Part shown: positions 1 through 8,695 of the stretch, piece by piece
Position numbering within the stretch: position 1 is the stretch's first letter
Layout of the letters: each line of letters opens with the position of its first letter
Assembly: GCA_903867225.1 (NCBI GenBank)
Contig: CAIPQN010000087.1
Coordinates: 1 to 38,219, forward strand
Length of the DNA stretch: 38,219 nt
Direction: 5' to 3'
Source of the DNA: an uncultured Pseudomonadota bacterium
GTDB taxonomy: Bacteria > Pseudomonadota > Gammaproteobacteria > Methylococcales > Methylomonadaceae
The notes under the pieces: generated by a model
Told to the model about the DNA's origin: nothing
Seen by the model: the letters and a program-made list of their open reading frames with translations, nothing else
The model's database searches: none
Translations under genes and position numbers: made by a program

Positions 1-130
1 AATCCATTTAACGAAAAATAGAATATCGTAGAAATCAATAACGACAATGGATTGAAGTCATAAACCACACTTCAATAGGGGGTCAATTAAAAACGATGTT
101 TTTTGTTAAAAAGGGGTCAAAATTCAGCCG
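1..130. repeat. Left-edge non-coding stretch with inverted and direct repeats, possible insertion-sequence end
   Basis: No gene is visible here. An inverted repeat ATTGAAGT (51-58) / ACTTCAAT (69-76) has an exact 8-bp stem. AATCCATT (1-8) is the reverse complement of AATGGATT (46-53). GGGGTCAA occurs twice in direct orientation, at 79-86 and 113-120. Short G-rich direct repeats of this kind are common near the ends of IS21-family elements. The open frame of the adjacent RTX-like gene only becomes readable at 110, with no credible start, so this looks like a junction between a mobile element lying outside the window and a cut gene. The family assignment is inference. Confidence 0.35.
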
Positions 131-868
131 TTGGTAACAAGTTTTACGATTAGCGATGTTGATATGCCAAATGATTCGGTTTCTGTTGATATTCCGAATG
201 TTTCTATTGAAGGTTTAAGTAGTACAAATGCTGTCGCATTAGCAGCTGCGCTTAATGCAAATGCCCCTAACTTCCTTACGTTGTCTGTTGAACCGAATAC
301 CACTTTTTCTGCTGAAACGGCTGTTAATTGGTCATTTAACATTGCCAACATCCCAGCTTTTGAAAGTCTTTTAACTGGCGACGATATTAAGTTTTCTTAC
401 CAAATCGACGCAACGGATAGCAATGATTTAGTCACTACGCAAACGTTGGATTTTACAATTCAAGGTAAAACGCAAATTCTTGACGTAAAATCAATTAGTG
501 GTGTACTCGAAGATTCCGTTAATGCGATTGCTCCACAACGCGCCACTGTTATTGTTCAAACTGAAAATGGCACTCAGATTAGATTATTCGATACAGCGGC
601 TGGATTCGATGTTACTGACAAATTTAATTTGAGATATGACGCAGCGACGGACTTAAACTCTGGAATTAAAACGCTAACATTCGAGTTAAAAGACGGGATT
701 GGCTATAACGGTACAAAATCACTGACTGCAAAATCATTTCTTGATTCAGCTACGGATTTCACTTCCGCACAAAGCATGTTTTCAGTTCCTATTTTATCAT
801 TCCTAGTTCCAATGGTGACGACACCATTACAGGTAGTGCTGGAGCAGATACTTTATCAGGTGGTTTAG
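131..868 (+). pseudogene. VCBS/cadherin-like N-terminal fragment of a broken RTX adhesin-like gene
   Basis: The frame is open from 110, after a TAA at 107-109, and the first possible start is a TTG at 131 without a ribosome-binding site. The 245-residue product opens in the middle of a VCBS/cadherin-like beta repeat (FTISDVDMPNDSVSVDI) and contains a second one around residues 60-115. The last ~25 residues are out of character and end at 868. RTX nonapeptides appear in another frame over the same DNA: from about 797 the frame of the downstream ORF reads NGDDTITGSAGADTLSGG. A one-base deletion, or equivalent, between 745 and about 800 would join the two into one large secreted protein. The 5' end is also missing. 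This may be a real pseudogene or a sequencing error. Confidence 0.7.
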
Positions 869-909
869 GTAACGATACTTACGTTATCAACGATGCGGCT
901 AATGTTATT

Positions 910-3087
910 TTGGAAGGTGTGAACGAAGGTTCTTCTGATACCGTTCATTCAACAGTTTCTTACGCACTTCCTGACAATGTTGAAGATTTGTATCTCGATG
1001 ACACTGCTGCAACTGGAACAGGAAATAGTGGTAGCAATAAAATTTTTGGTAACGGTGTAAACAATACGCTTGATGATGGCGATGCTGTTGGTAGCACAAT
1101 TACGAATACTTTATCAGGTGGAAAAGGTGGTGATACTTACATTATTCACAGCAGCGCAACGATGGTTACGGGTGAAACTAACATCGGTGGTGTTGATTCT
1201 GTTCGTAGTTTTGTTAATTTCATATTGCCAAAAAATGTCGAAGATCTCACGCTTATGGGAACGCTTGATACTTCTGGTAAAGGTAATAATTTGTCTAACA
1301 CAATCATTGGCAACAGTGGCAATAATACGTTAGACGGTGGTGCTGGGGCTGATACGCTTGAAGGCGGAACGGGTGATGATTTGTATATTATTGACCGCGC
1401 AACGGATGTTATTCATGAATCGACTACAAGTGGAACAGACACCATTCAATCCATTGTGACTTACGCGTTGCCTACAAATGTTGAAAATTTAACATTAGTT
1501 GGATTAGCAACGATTTCAGGAACAGGCAATGCAGACGCAAATATCATTGTGGGAAATGGGGCGGCAAATACATTAAATGGCGGAGCGGGTAACGATGTCT
1601 TGAGGGGTGAAAAAGGTAATGATGTGTTAATCGGCGACGGGGGAAATGACACCTTGATTGGTGGTGTTGGCGTTGATACCTTAACAGGCGGAGATGGTGC
1701 TGACACATTTATGTTTGAATCATTGACTGAAATGGGAACAGCAACCCGCCGCGATGTGATTACTGATTTTCAAACCAGCGTTGATAAAATCGATTTGTTG
1801 AGGCTTACTTCTGAAACATTAACATCAAAAGGAACATCCGCGTTTGATGCAACAAATCAAATCCGTTGGTCATTTTATGGAGCTGGAACGACAGCAAGTC
1901 CTTATTACGCTGTGGTTCAAGGGAATTTGAGCGGGGATTTATTGCCTGAATTTGAAATTAAATTGGCAGGCGTTACGTCGCTTACAGATTCTGATTTTAT
2001 GGGTGTTGTTATTCCGCAAAATGTGTCAGACATTATCCTCGATGAATATAACGGACATACTTATTTGCTCAGTACATCAACAACATGGGAAGGCGCAGAA
2101 GCTCAAGCAATTGCGATGGGTGGACATTTGGTAACGATAAATGATGCGGCTGAAAATACTTGGTTGGCGAATACATTTACAACCGCTCAACACTGGATTG
2201 GTTTAACCGACAAAGTGACGGAAGGTACTTTTGCTTGGGCAAATGGTGAAGCAGTAACTTATACAAATTGGGATGCACCAATTGAGCCAAATGATTATAA
2301 AGACCCTAGTAATTATTACAGTGGTCAAGATTACGGAATTACAAACTGTAACAGTCTCGGTTTTTGGGATGATGAAAGTAATAATCCGAATCTCACGGAT
2401 AGTTTGGGTGTTCGTCAAGGCATCATCGAACTCAATGCCACAAACAGCACGCTAGATAACATTGCCCCTGTTTTCTCAAAGGCAACTGTATCAGGAAAAA
2501 CGTTAACATTGAGTTACGTTGACGCGCATTCACTCAGCAATGAAAACATACCAACTACAGCTTTTTCTGTCTTGTCAGGCGGAGTAGCAAATTCTGTTAC
2601 ATCTGTTCGTGTGGATGCTTTAGCGAAAACGGTGACATTAAATTTGGCTAACGATATAACGTCTGGTTCAATTTCATACACAGACTTAACAACGGGTAAT
2701 GACAACAATGTTATTCAAGATTCAGCAGGCAATGACGCACTTTCTTTACAAATAACGCATCAGACAATGTCGGGGGTGTTGACTACAACTGATAATCGTA
2801 TTGAAAGTGGTGCAGGTGCATATTTTGATAGTTACCCTATTACTGGTGTTACGAATGGTGCAACGATGAGTATTGCATTAAATTCCTCATCATTTGATAC
2901 TTATATTCAAGTTATTCGTGACGGTGTAGGGGTTGTCGCGATTGCCAATGAGGGTGGTGATGGCACAAACGCACTACTTAATTACACTTATCAGACTGGT
3001 GACACGATTTATGCAACCGCTGGTTATAATTACAATGGTTCATTGCCACCAACAGGGGCTTATACGTTAACAATTATCGCAATCTAA
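910..3087 (+). CDS. RTX-repeat protein with C-type lectin, SwmB-like and C-terminal beta-sandwich domains
   Basis: Its frame is open from 745, and the nominal ATG at 910 has no convincing ribosome-binding site, so it is probably the 3' part of the frameshifted gene upstream. Residues 1-220 hold about three ~80-residue units with the signature YALPxNVExLxLxG. Residues ~225-268 are Ca2+-binding RTX nonapeptides (GGxGxDxLx). Residues ~270-370 match the module that normally closes type I-secreted RTX proteins (DVITDFQTSVDKIDL). Here ~350 residues follow it: a C-type lectin-like domain (~380-512, with WIGL, EPN and FWDD), an SwmB-like immunoglobulin-fold domain (~516-613), and a PPC-like beta-sandwich (~620-725). 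The likely role is a secreted or surface carbohydrate-binding adhesin. No T1SS transporter is in the window. Confidence 0.75.
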   Translation: MEGVNEGSSDTVHSTVSYALPDNVEDLYLDDTAATGTGNSGSNKIFGNGVNNTLDDGDAVGSTITNTLSGGKGGDTYIIHSSATMVTGETNIGGVDSVRSFVNFILPKNVEDLTLMGTLDTSGKGNNLSNTIIGNSGNNTLDGGAGADTLEGGTGDDLYIIDRATDVIHESTTSGTDTIQSIVTYALPTNVENLTLVGLATISGTGNADANIIVGNGAANTLNGGAGNDVLRGEKGNDVLIGDGGNDTLIGGVGVDTLTGGDGADTFMFESLTEMGTATRRDVITDFQTSVDKIDLLRLTSETLTSKGTSAFDATNQIRWSFYGAGTTASPYYAVVQGNLSGDLLPEFEIKLAGVTSLTDSDFMGVVIPQNVSDIILDEYNGHTYLLSTSTTWEGAEAQAIAMGGHLVTINDAAENTWLANTFTTAQHWIGLTDKVTEGTFAWANGEAVTYTNWDAPIEPNDYKDPSNYYSGQDYGITNCNSLGFWDDESNNPNLTDSLGVRQGIIELNATNSTLDNIAPVFSKATVSGKTLTLSYVDAHSLSNENIPTTAFSVLSGGVANSVTSVRVDALAKTVTLNLANDITSGSISYTDLTTGNDNNVIQDSAGNDALSLQITHQTMSGVLTTTDNRIESGAGAYFDSYPITGVTNGATMSIALNSSSFDTYIQVIRDGVGVVAIANEGGDGTNALLNYTYQTGDTIYATAGYNYNGSLPPTGAYTLTIIAI

Positions 3088-3147
3088 CTTATAAATTACT
3101 GTGGTGATGTTTCTTTTCTCATACAAAATTCGTAAACCGTGAGATTT

Positions 3148-3489
3148 TTAACTCACCTTCAATTCTGTAATTTTCATTTCTAATCCTGTTATGACATCGA
3201 CGTGCGGATGACCACAATGTTCGCACGCGTCGTATAACATTTCCATGATCGTCAATTCACCACAACTTAAACAACGACCTTGCGCGTCGATGTGTTTGAA
3301 ATGAAGTTGTGCGTTTTCAGCAAGCGAACCTTTCATCACCGCTTCAAATGCAAAGGCTAACGCCTCGGTTTCGACACAAGACAATGTGCCAATTTCAAGT
3401 GTGATTTCTTCAACGCGCTGAAAATTTTGTTTTTGTGCATGGTCTTCTAAAATTACGCGGACATTTTCTAATAAAGACAGTTCGTGCAT
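3148..3489 (-). CDS. hypA: Hydrogenase/urease nickel incorporation protein HypA
   Basis: A 113-residue HypA/HybF protein, the usual family length. It starts MHELSLLENV; His2 is the conserved Ni(II) ligand. The C-terminal half holds the structural zinc site as two CxxC pairs (CLSCG and CEHCG). The start at 3489 is chosen because the family always begins MHE and because GGAGAAG lies just upstream; an upstream in-frame extension is possible but lacks similarity. HypA works with HypB to deliver nickel to [NiFe]-hydrogenase precursors, sometimes to urease. Neither hydrogenase nor other hyp genes are in this window, so the gene stands alone between the RTX gene and the cyclic-nucleotide-binding pair. 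Confidence 0.92.
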   Translation of the reverse strand: MHELSLLENVRVILEDHAQKQNFQRVEEITLEIGTLSCVETEALAFAFEAVMKGSLAENAQLHFKHIDAQGRCLSCGELTIMEMLYDACEHCGHPHVDVITGLEMKITELKVS

Positions 3490-3640
3490 GATAATCTTCT
3501 CCAAAAATAGGGTTTGTAAAATTATAGGGTGGCGGGCTGAATCGGTACAAAATTTTTGTGTCAAAAGTTAAAGTTTGAAGGCGAAAAAATGACAAAATCG
3601 AGTAGAATTAGCTACCATATTTTTTTAGAGATTATTCGTT

Positions 3641-3991
3641 ATGCTATTAGTTGAAAAATTCAAACCCGATACCGTTATTTTTAAAGAGGGAGATGTCAAT
3701 AAAAGTATGTATATCATTCTTGATGGCACTATTCAGCTTTACGTTACACGCAACGGAAAAGATGTCGAACTCGCGGTTATTGGGACGAATGATTTTTTTG
3801 GCGAAATAGAAATGTACGGACAGAAAGCCCGTTGTATGTCCGCAAAATCATTAACTCCCGCACGCTTAGTCATCATTAAAAACCGAATGCAATTAGATCA
3901 ATTTATTGGTCAGTATCCGTCATTTGCAGGGAAGGTTTTACGAATTATGGGCGAACGTTTAGCACTTGCAAACGCCTTATTACAGGAATAA
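3641..3991 (+). CDS. Stand-alone cyclic nucleotide-binding domain protein (first of a tandem pair)
   Basis: 116 residues, consisting of essentially one cNMP-binding beta-roll followed by a short C-helix. The glycine-rich IFKEGD turn (~residues 14-20) and a phosphate-binding-cassette-like segment (FGEIEMYGQKARCMSA, ~52-68) with its conserved arginine are visible. No helix-turn-helix, kinase or channel domain follows, so this is not a CRP-type transcription factor. It probably senses a cyclic nucleotide or acts as a regulatory subunit for a partner in trans. It is separated by only 2 nt from the next gene, a paralogue, so the two are co-transcribed. Ligand and partner are unknown. Confidence 0.8.
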   Translation: MLLVEKFKPDTVIFKEGDVNKSMYIILDGTIQLYVTRNGKDVELAVIGTNDFFGEIEMYGQKARCMSAKSLTPARLVIIKNRMQLDQFIGQYPSFAGKVLRIMGERLALANALLQE

Positions 3992-3993
3992 TT

Positions 3994-4470
3994 ATGTTAC
4001 CCGCTTTAAAAGTAAAAACCACCTTGCCTATCATTGAAGTTACCGCCGACACTCTAATTTTCAAAGAAGGCGGCGAAGATAGACGAATGTTTCTTGTTCT
4101 TGAAGGAAGTATAAGACTTTATACAACAAAGGACGAAAAGGAAACCGAAGTTGCCGTTGTCAATAAACATGAATTTTTCGGTGAAGTAGAGATGTACGTT
4201 GAAAAACCGCGCACTGTTTCAGCGATAACAACGGCACATACCAAGTTAGTTGTTATAAAAACACCACAAGAACTCGAACAATTTGCAACGCTTAACGCAT
4301 GGTTATCTGGAAAAATGATGACAACAATGGGTGAGCGTCTTGTTGTCACCAATGATTTATTAGCGAAGAAATTTGCTACGACATCTGCACCTGCTCCTGT
4401 GGCGGAAAGCGTTTCAAATATACGCTCCAACAATGCGGAAGGTAATGTTAGACGGGTTGTTAGACATTAA
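3994..4470 (+). CDS. Stand-alone cyclic nucleotide-binding domain protein (second of a tandem pair)
   Basis: 158 residues. Residues ~12-115 are a cNMP-binding beta-roll clearly paralogous to the preceding gene: both share IFKEG near the start, FFGE(I/V)EMY in the binding cassette, and MGERL followed by (A/V)xNxLL at the end of the C-helix. It adds ~35 low-complexity residues rich in Ala, Ser, Asn and Arg at the C-terminus (APAPVAESVSNIRSNNAEGN). No DNA-binding domain is visible. The pair most likely arose by local duplication and may form a heterodimer. It is convergent with leuS; the short gap between them holds a hairpin. Confidence 0.8.
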   Translation: MLPALKVKTTLPIIEVTADTLIFKEGGEDRRMFLVLEGSIRLYTTKDEKETEVAVVNKHEFFGEVEMYVEKPRTVSAITTAHTKLVVIKTPQELEQFATLNAWLSGKMMTTMGERLVVTNDLLAKKFATTSAPAPVAESVSNIRSNNAEGNVRRVVRH

Positions 4471-4481
4471 AATGAATACTT

Positions 4482-4516
4482 GAGCTTTGCCGATTTTTAC
4501 AAAACTGACAAAGCTC
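4482..4516. terminator. Hairpin between convergent genes, possible weak terminator
   Basis: GAGCTTTG (4482-4489) pairs exactly with CAAAGCTC (4509-4516) around a 19-nt loop, between the convergent ends of the second cNMP-binding gene and leuS. There is no clear U-tract on either strand, so intrinsic termination would be inefficient. Confidence 0.35.
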
Positions 4517-4524
4517 GTCATCGT

Positions 4525-6972
4525 TTAAATCACGATATTTACAAGTTTCCCCGCAACAATAATCACTTTTTTCACAGGTGAACCGTCGATAAATTTCAAC
4601 ACAGTTGCATCATTCAAAGCGGATGTTTCAATGTCCGCATTTGAGGTCGTTGCTAAAACCGAAATTTTGCCGCGCAATTTTCCATTCACTTGCACCATTA
4701 AATCTAACGAATTCTGCACTAACGCGCTTTCGTCAACGGTGAGCCATTTTTCAGAAACAATCGCGTTGTCATGTCCTAATTCGCGCCATAACTGGTCACA
4801 AATATGCGGCACAATCGGCGACAACATCAAGGTAATGGCTTCTAAAATTTCTTGGCGAATGGCTTTGCTGTTATTCGATTCATCCGTGAATTTCGATAAC
4901 GTGTTGAGCAATTCCATATTTGCGGCAATCGCAGTATTAAAAATCGTCCGAACGCCCATGTCATGCGTGACTTTTTGAATCGTTTGATGCAACTGACGAC
5001 GCACGGTTTGTTGCTCGTCAGTCAAATCGCCTTCGATGTTGAATTTTTCGCCTTGAGTTTGTTCTGAGTGTAAAAACACTTGTCGCCACAAACGTTTTAA
5101 GAAACGTGACGCGCCCTCTACGCCGTCGGCTGACCATTCGAGGGATTGCTCAGGTGGCGCGGCGAACATGATGAATAAACGCACCGTGTCTGCGCCGTAT
5201 TTTTCGATGAGTTCTTGCGGGTCAACGGTGTTGCCTTTGGATTTCGACATTTTACTGCCATCCATAAGCACCATGCCTTGCGTGAGTAATTTTTTGAACG
5301 GTTCATCACAAACGACTAAGCCTTCATCACGCAACAATTTGGTATAAAAACGCGCATACAACAAATGCAAAATCGCGTGTTCAATGCCGCCAATGTAATG
5401 ATCTACGGGCAACCAATGTTTTGCACTTTCGCCGAGCATCGCATCATTTGGCTGACTCGCAAAACGCGCGAAATACCAAGACGATTCCATAAACGTGTCG
5501 AAGGTATCGGTTTCACGTTTTGCTGCTTTGCCACATTTCGGACAATCAACGTGTGAAAAAGTCGGATGTGCAACAAGTGGCGATTGCGAACCGTCTAAAA
5601 TCACGTCGCGTGGCAATTGCACAGGCAAATCTTTATCAGGAACGGGAACTGTGCCGCAATCGTCGCAATAAATGACAGGAATCGGTGCGCCCCAATAACG
5701 TTGCCGTGAAACGCCCCAATCGCGCAAACGGAAATTCACTTTGCGAATACCTTTGTTTTGCGCTTCTAAGGTTTCAGCGATTTTGGCAAAGGCTTCTTGT
5801 GAAGTTAAGCCATCAAATGCGCCTGAATTTTTCAATACGCCTTTTTGTGTGAACGCTTGTTCGGTGCAATCATCGTTTTCATCTTTTGCAGAAAAAATGA
5901 CTTGTTTAATCGCAATACCGTATTTTTTAGCAAATTCAAAATCACGTTGGTCGTGCGCTGGCACTGACATCACAGCACCTGTGCCGTAACTCATTAACAC
6001 GAAATTCGCAATCCAAACGGGAACGCTTTCGCCCGTAATCGGATGAATCGCCGTGATGCCCGAACTGATACCGCGTTTTTCCATCGTTTCCATCGCGGCT
6101 TCGGACGTTTCCATCGTTTTGCAATCTTCAATGAACGCGCGAATGTCGGCATTTGTTTCAGCGGCTTTTAACGCGAGCGGATGTTCAGCGGCAACGGCTA
6201 AATACGTCACACCCATCAAGGTATCAGGGCGAGTGGTGTAAATGCGAACAGGATTTTCATTCGGCACAGCAAAATCCATTTCCACACCTTCGCTGCGCCC
6301 AATCCAATTCGCTTGCATGGTTTTAACTTGTTCTGGCCAGCCCTCGAGTGTTTCGAGCGAATCAAGTAATTCTTGTGCGTAATCGGTAATTTTCAAAAAC
6401 CATTGTGCGATTTCTTTGCGTTCGACTTTGGTATCACAACGCCAGCAACAACCGTCAATCACCTGTTCATTTGCCAAAACGGTCATATCGTGCGGACACC
6501 AATTCACAGGTGCAGTTTTTTTATAAACCAAGCCTTTGTCGAGCAATTTCAAGAAAAACCATTGTTCCCATTTGTAATAATCAGGGTCACACGTCGCAAT
6601 TTCTCTATCCCAATCGTAGGCAAAACCTAAACGTTTCAATTGGTCACGCATGTAATCGATATTGCTATACGTCCAATCGGCGGGATGCACTTTGTGTTGC
6701 ATAGCGGCATTTTCAGCAGGCAAACCAAACGCATCCCAACCCATCGGTTGCAACACGTTTTTGCCGAGCATTCGTTGATAACGTGAAATTACGTCGCCGA
6801 TGGTGTAATTACGGACGTGTCCCATGTGCAATCTGCCGCTCGGATACGGAAACATAGAAAGGCAATAGTATTTTTCTTGGTCGGGCTTTTCGGTGACATT
6901 GAAAATTTTTGAAACTGCCCACGCTTGTTGGACTTGAGTTTCGATTTCTTGGGGTTGATAAATTTCTTGCAT
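4525..6972 (-). CDS. leuS: Leucyl-tRNA synthetase
   Basis: 815-residue class I aminoacyl-tRNA synthetase charging tRNA-Leu. The HIGH signature appears as HMGH at residues 49-52 (in [11 protein letters not shown]). The KMSKS loop is at 574-578. The CP1 editing domain lies between them and includes [18 protein letters not shown], the region that hydrolyses mischarged tRNA. A Cys-rich segment (CDDCGTVP ... CPKCG) follows, as usual in this enzyme, then the anticodon-binding helical domain and a C-terminal end with VNGKLRGK. It is somewhat shorter than the E. coli enzyme (860 residues). The start ([11 protein letters not shown]) matches the conserved N-terminus, although the ribosome-binding site is weak. 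Confidence 0.97.
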   Translation of the reverse strand: MQEIYQPQEIETQVQQAWAVSKIFNVTEKPDQEKYYCLSMFPYPSGRLHMGHVRNYTIGDVISRYQRMLGKNVLQPMGWDAFGLPAENAAMQHKVHPADWTYSNIDYMRDQLKRLGFAYDWDREIATCDPDYYKWEQWFFLKLLDKGLVYKKTAPVNWCPHDMTVLANEQVIDGCCWRCDTKVERKEIAQWFLKITDYAQELLDSLETLEGWPEQVKTMQANWIGRSEGVEMDFAVPNENPVRIYTTRPDTLMGVTYLAVAAEHPLALKAAETNADIRAFIEDCKTMETSEAAMETMEKRGISSGITAIHPITGESVPVWIANFVLMSYGTGAVMSVPAHDQRDFEFAKKYGIAIKQVIFSAKDENDDCTEQAFTQKGVLKNSGAFDGLTSQEAFAKIAETLEAQNKGIRKVNFRLRDWGVSRQRYWGAPIPVIYCDDCGTVPVPDKDLPVQLPRDVILDGSQSPLVAHPTFSHVDCPKCGKAAKRETDTFDTFMESSWYFARFASQPNDAMLGESAKHWLPVDHYIGGIEHAILHLLYARFYTKLLRDEGLVVCDEPFKKLLTQGMVLMDGSKMSKSKGNTVDPQELIEKYGADTVRLFIMFAAPPEQSLEWSADGVEGASRFLKRLWRQVFLHSEQTQGEKFNIEGDLTDEQQTVRRQLHQTIQKVTHDMGVRTIFNTAIAANMELLNTLSKFTDESNNSKAIRQEILEAITLMLSPIVPHICDQLWRELGHDNAIVSEKWLTVDESALVQNSLDLMVQVNGKLRGKISVLATTSNADIETSALNDATVLKFIDGSPVKKVIIVAGKLVNIVI

Positions 6973-6998
6973 GATTTGTTTGTATTAAAAGTAGAAGG

Positions 6999-7019
6999 TT
7001 GAGAAGCGTCATTTCTCAA
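6999..7019. repeat. Inverted repeat in the leuS leader
   Basis: TTGAGAA (6999-7005) and TTCTCAA (7013-7019) form a perfect 7-bp inverted repeat with a 7-nt loop, 27-47 nt upstream of the leuS start on the minus strand. It could be an operator or an mRNA hairpin; nothing else identifies it. Confidence 0.35.
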
Positions 7020-7056
7020 AATGAATAACAGGTTTTAAATTTGGGTGTGTTTGCCT

Positions 7057-7093
7057 AAAAAACCCCGCCTAGAAACCTAGACAGGGTTTTTTT
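7057..7093 (-). terminator. Intrinsic terminator of nhaD
   Basis: On the minus strand the sequence reads ACCC-TGTCTAGG, a short loop, then CTAGGCGGGGT and TTTTTT. Two mismatches on the plus strand become G-U pairs in the minus-strand RNA, which supports use in the nhaD direction. It lies 25 nt past the nhaD stop. Confidence 0.85.
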
Positions 7094-7117
7094 ATGATTT
7101 GAAAATGCAATTAAAAA

Positions 7118-8476
7118 TTAACCATTAATCAAATAATGCACAAAAATACTGCCTGCATAACCCGCTGCAATGGCAGGAGTCCATTTCAAATGGCTAAAGA
7201 ACGTATATTTGTGATTTGATGCGCCCATTAACGCAACACCTGCCGCTGAACCCACTGATAACAATGAACCACCCACACCCGCTGTTAAGGTAACGAGCAA
7301 CCATTGATATAAATCCATATCCAAACTCATGTTCAATACAGCAAACATAACTGGAATGTTGTCTACAATCGCAGAAATCAAACCAACTAAAATGTTTGCA
7401 GTCGTCGCGCCTAAACCATCATACATTGCGCTAGATAACAATTCTAAATAACCGATATAACCTAAACCACCTACTGCAAAAACCACACCGAAGAAGAATA
7501 ACAACGTATCCCATTCTGCGTGCATCACTTTGTTGAAAATATCAAAACCGTGTTCGCCTTTTTTATGCGCTTGCATTTTCAAATAGTAACCGAACAACAT
7601 CAATACTGATAAACCTGTCATCATGCCCATGAAAGGGGGTAAATGAAATACTTGTTTGAAACTAACTGCTGCACCGATGGTGCATAAGAACATGAAGCAA
7701 ATAATTAAACCGCCTGGTTTCAATTGTACAGCTTCTTCATTCGTTGCTTTTGGTTGTTCATTTGGAACAGCCCAATACATAATCGAAGCTGGAATCGCGT
7801 AATTTGCAACAGACGGTAAGAATAATTTGAAGAAATCAAAGAATTCCGCATAACCTGCTTGCCAAACCATTAACGTCGTAATATCGCCAAACGGACAGAA
7901 TGCGCCGCCCGCGTTTGCTGCAATGACTAAGTTCACAAAACCAATCGCGACGAATTTTTCGTTGTCTGCGCCAACTGCCATCACTACTGCGCCAACCAAT
8001 AAAGCAGCAGTCAAGTTATCAGCCACTGCTGATAAGAAAAATGTAATCACGCCAGTAATTAAAAACAATTGACGATAACCGAATTGTCTTCTCACTAACC
8101 ATGAACGCAAGGCTTCAAATACGTTTCTTTCTGCCATTGAATTGATATATGTCATTGCGACTAACAAAAACAACATTAATTCCGCATATTCTTTTACGTC
8201 ATGCTCAAATGCTAAGTGCATTTCGTGCGTTGGAACGCCTTTTTGTTGCGCCAAAATCGCCGCGTGCGCCCAAATAATACCTGCCGCTAAAATAACGGGT
8301 TTTGATTTACGCATGTGCGTAAATTCTTCCGTCATCACGAAACCGTAAGCAATGATGAAAATTAACACGGTATAAATGCCGCGTTCAGTTCCCGTCATGT
8401 CTAAATTCTGAAAGCCTTCTGCAAACGCAAATTGCGGCAGCAAAAAGGCTAACAATGCCAATATAACTAATTTCAT
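7118..8476 (-). CDS. nhaD: NhaD-type Na+/H+ antiporter
   Basis: 452-residue inner-membrane protein of the NhaD branch of the ion transporter superfamily. The N-terminus is a hydrophobic, signal-like segment (MKLVILALLAFLLPQFAFA), followed by about a dozen membrane spans. Two conserved half-repeat regions are visible: SAVADNLTAALL with NAGGAFCPFGDITTLMVW, and SAIVDNIPVMFAVLNM with GGSLLSVGSAAGVALMG. Acidic residues in the membrane (VADN, IVDN, FGDIT) are the expected cation and proton sites. It exchanges cytoplasmic Na+ or Li+ for H+, giving salt and alkaline tolerance. A GGAGG ribosome-binding site sits just before the ATG. It is monocistronic, with its own terminator. Confidence 0.93.
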   Translation of the reverse strand: MKLVILALLAFLLPQFAFAEGFQNLDMTGTERGIYTVLIFIIAYGFVMTEEFTHMRKSKPVILAAGIIWAHAAILAQQKGVPTHEMHLAFEHDVKEYAELMLFLLVAMTYINSMAERNVFEALRSWLVRRQFGYRQLFLITGVITFFLSAVADNLTAALLVGAVVMAVGADNEKFVAIGFVNLVIAANAGGAFCPFGDITTLMVWQAGYAEFFDFFKLFLPSVANYAIPASIMYWAVPNEQPKATNEEAVQLKPGGLIICFMFLCTIGAAVSFKQVFHLPPFMGMMTGLSVLMLFGYYLKMQAHKKGEHGFDIFNKVMHAEWDTLLFFFGVVFAVGGLGYIGYLELLSSAMYDGLGATTANILVGLISAIVDNIPVMFAVLNMSLDMDLYQWLLVTLTAGVGGSLLSVGSAAGVALMGASNHKYTFFSHLKWTPAIAAGYAGSIFVHYLING

Positions 8477-8530
8477 ACATCCTCCACTTTTTTCTAAAAA
8501 TTTAAATAAACATCAAATGATTATGTTATC

Positions 8531-8625
8531 ACCAAACTATAAGATTTTGTCATTTTATGGCGCGTATTATATGAATGCGCGGTTCATTACTTCGCTAGTT
8601 TAAGCACTGAAATTGATTTCAATGT
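8531..8625 (+). promoter_or_regulatory. Promoter/leader repeat, copy A (upstream of the GTCA-repeat ORF and nhaD)
   Basis: This 95-bp stretch aligns without gaps to 19463-19557, with about 67 of 95 identical bases by hand count. The core, 8545-8577, is nearly identical. On the plus strand it reads as a sigma70-type promoter: TTGTCA (8547-8552), a 17-bp spacer, TATGAA (8570-8575). On the minus strand TATAAT (8571-8566) followed by a GC-rich discriminator could drive nhaD. The repeat ends at an ATG (8622) aligned with the start codon of the sulfite reductase gene in copy B, but here that frame closes after six codons. Confidence 0.6.
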
Positions 8626-8628
8626 TTT

Positions 8629-8658
8629 TTAATGGAAATTAACAAAAAAGGCTACAAT
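8629..8658 (+). promoter_or_regulatory. Candidate promoter for the GTCA-repeat transcript
   Basis: TTAATG (8629-8634), an 18-bp spacer, then TACAAT (8653-8658). Transcription would begin near 8665, about 30 nt before the ATG of the small repeat ORF. The -35 is weak and the -10 is good. Confidence 0.5.
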
Positions 8659-8695
8659 TGCCGTCGATTTTAATTTAAATTCAAGGCGCAATTTT

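Noticed and set aside
740-868. Programmed -1 frameshift in the RTX gene
   Set aside because: No slippery heptamer of the X-XXY-YYZ type in the correct frame was found in the overlap; mutation or sequencing error is simpler.
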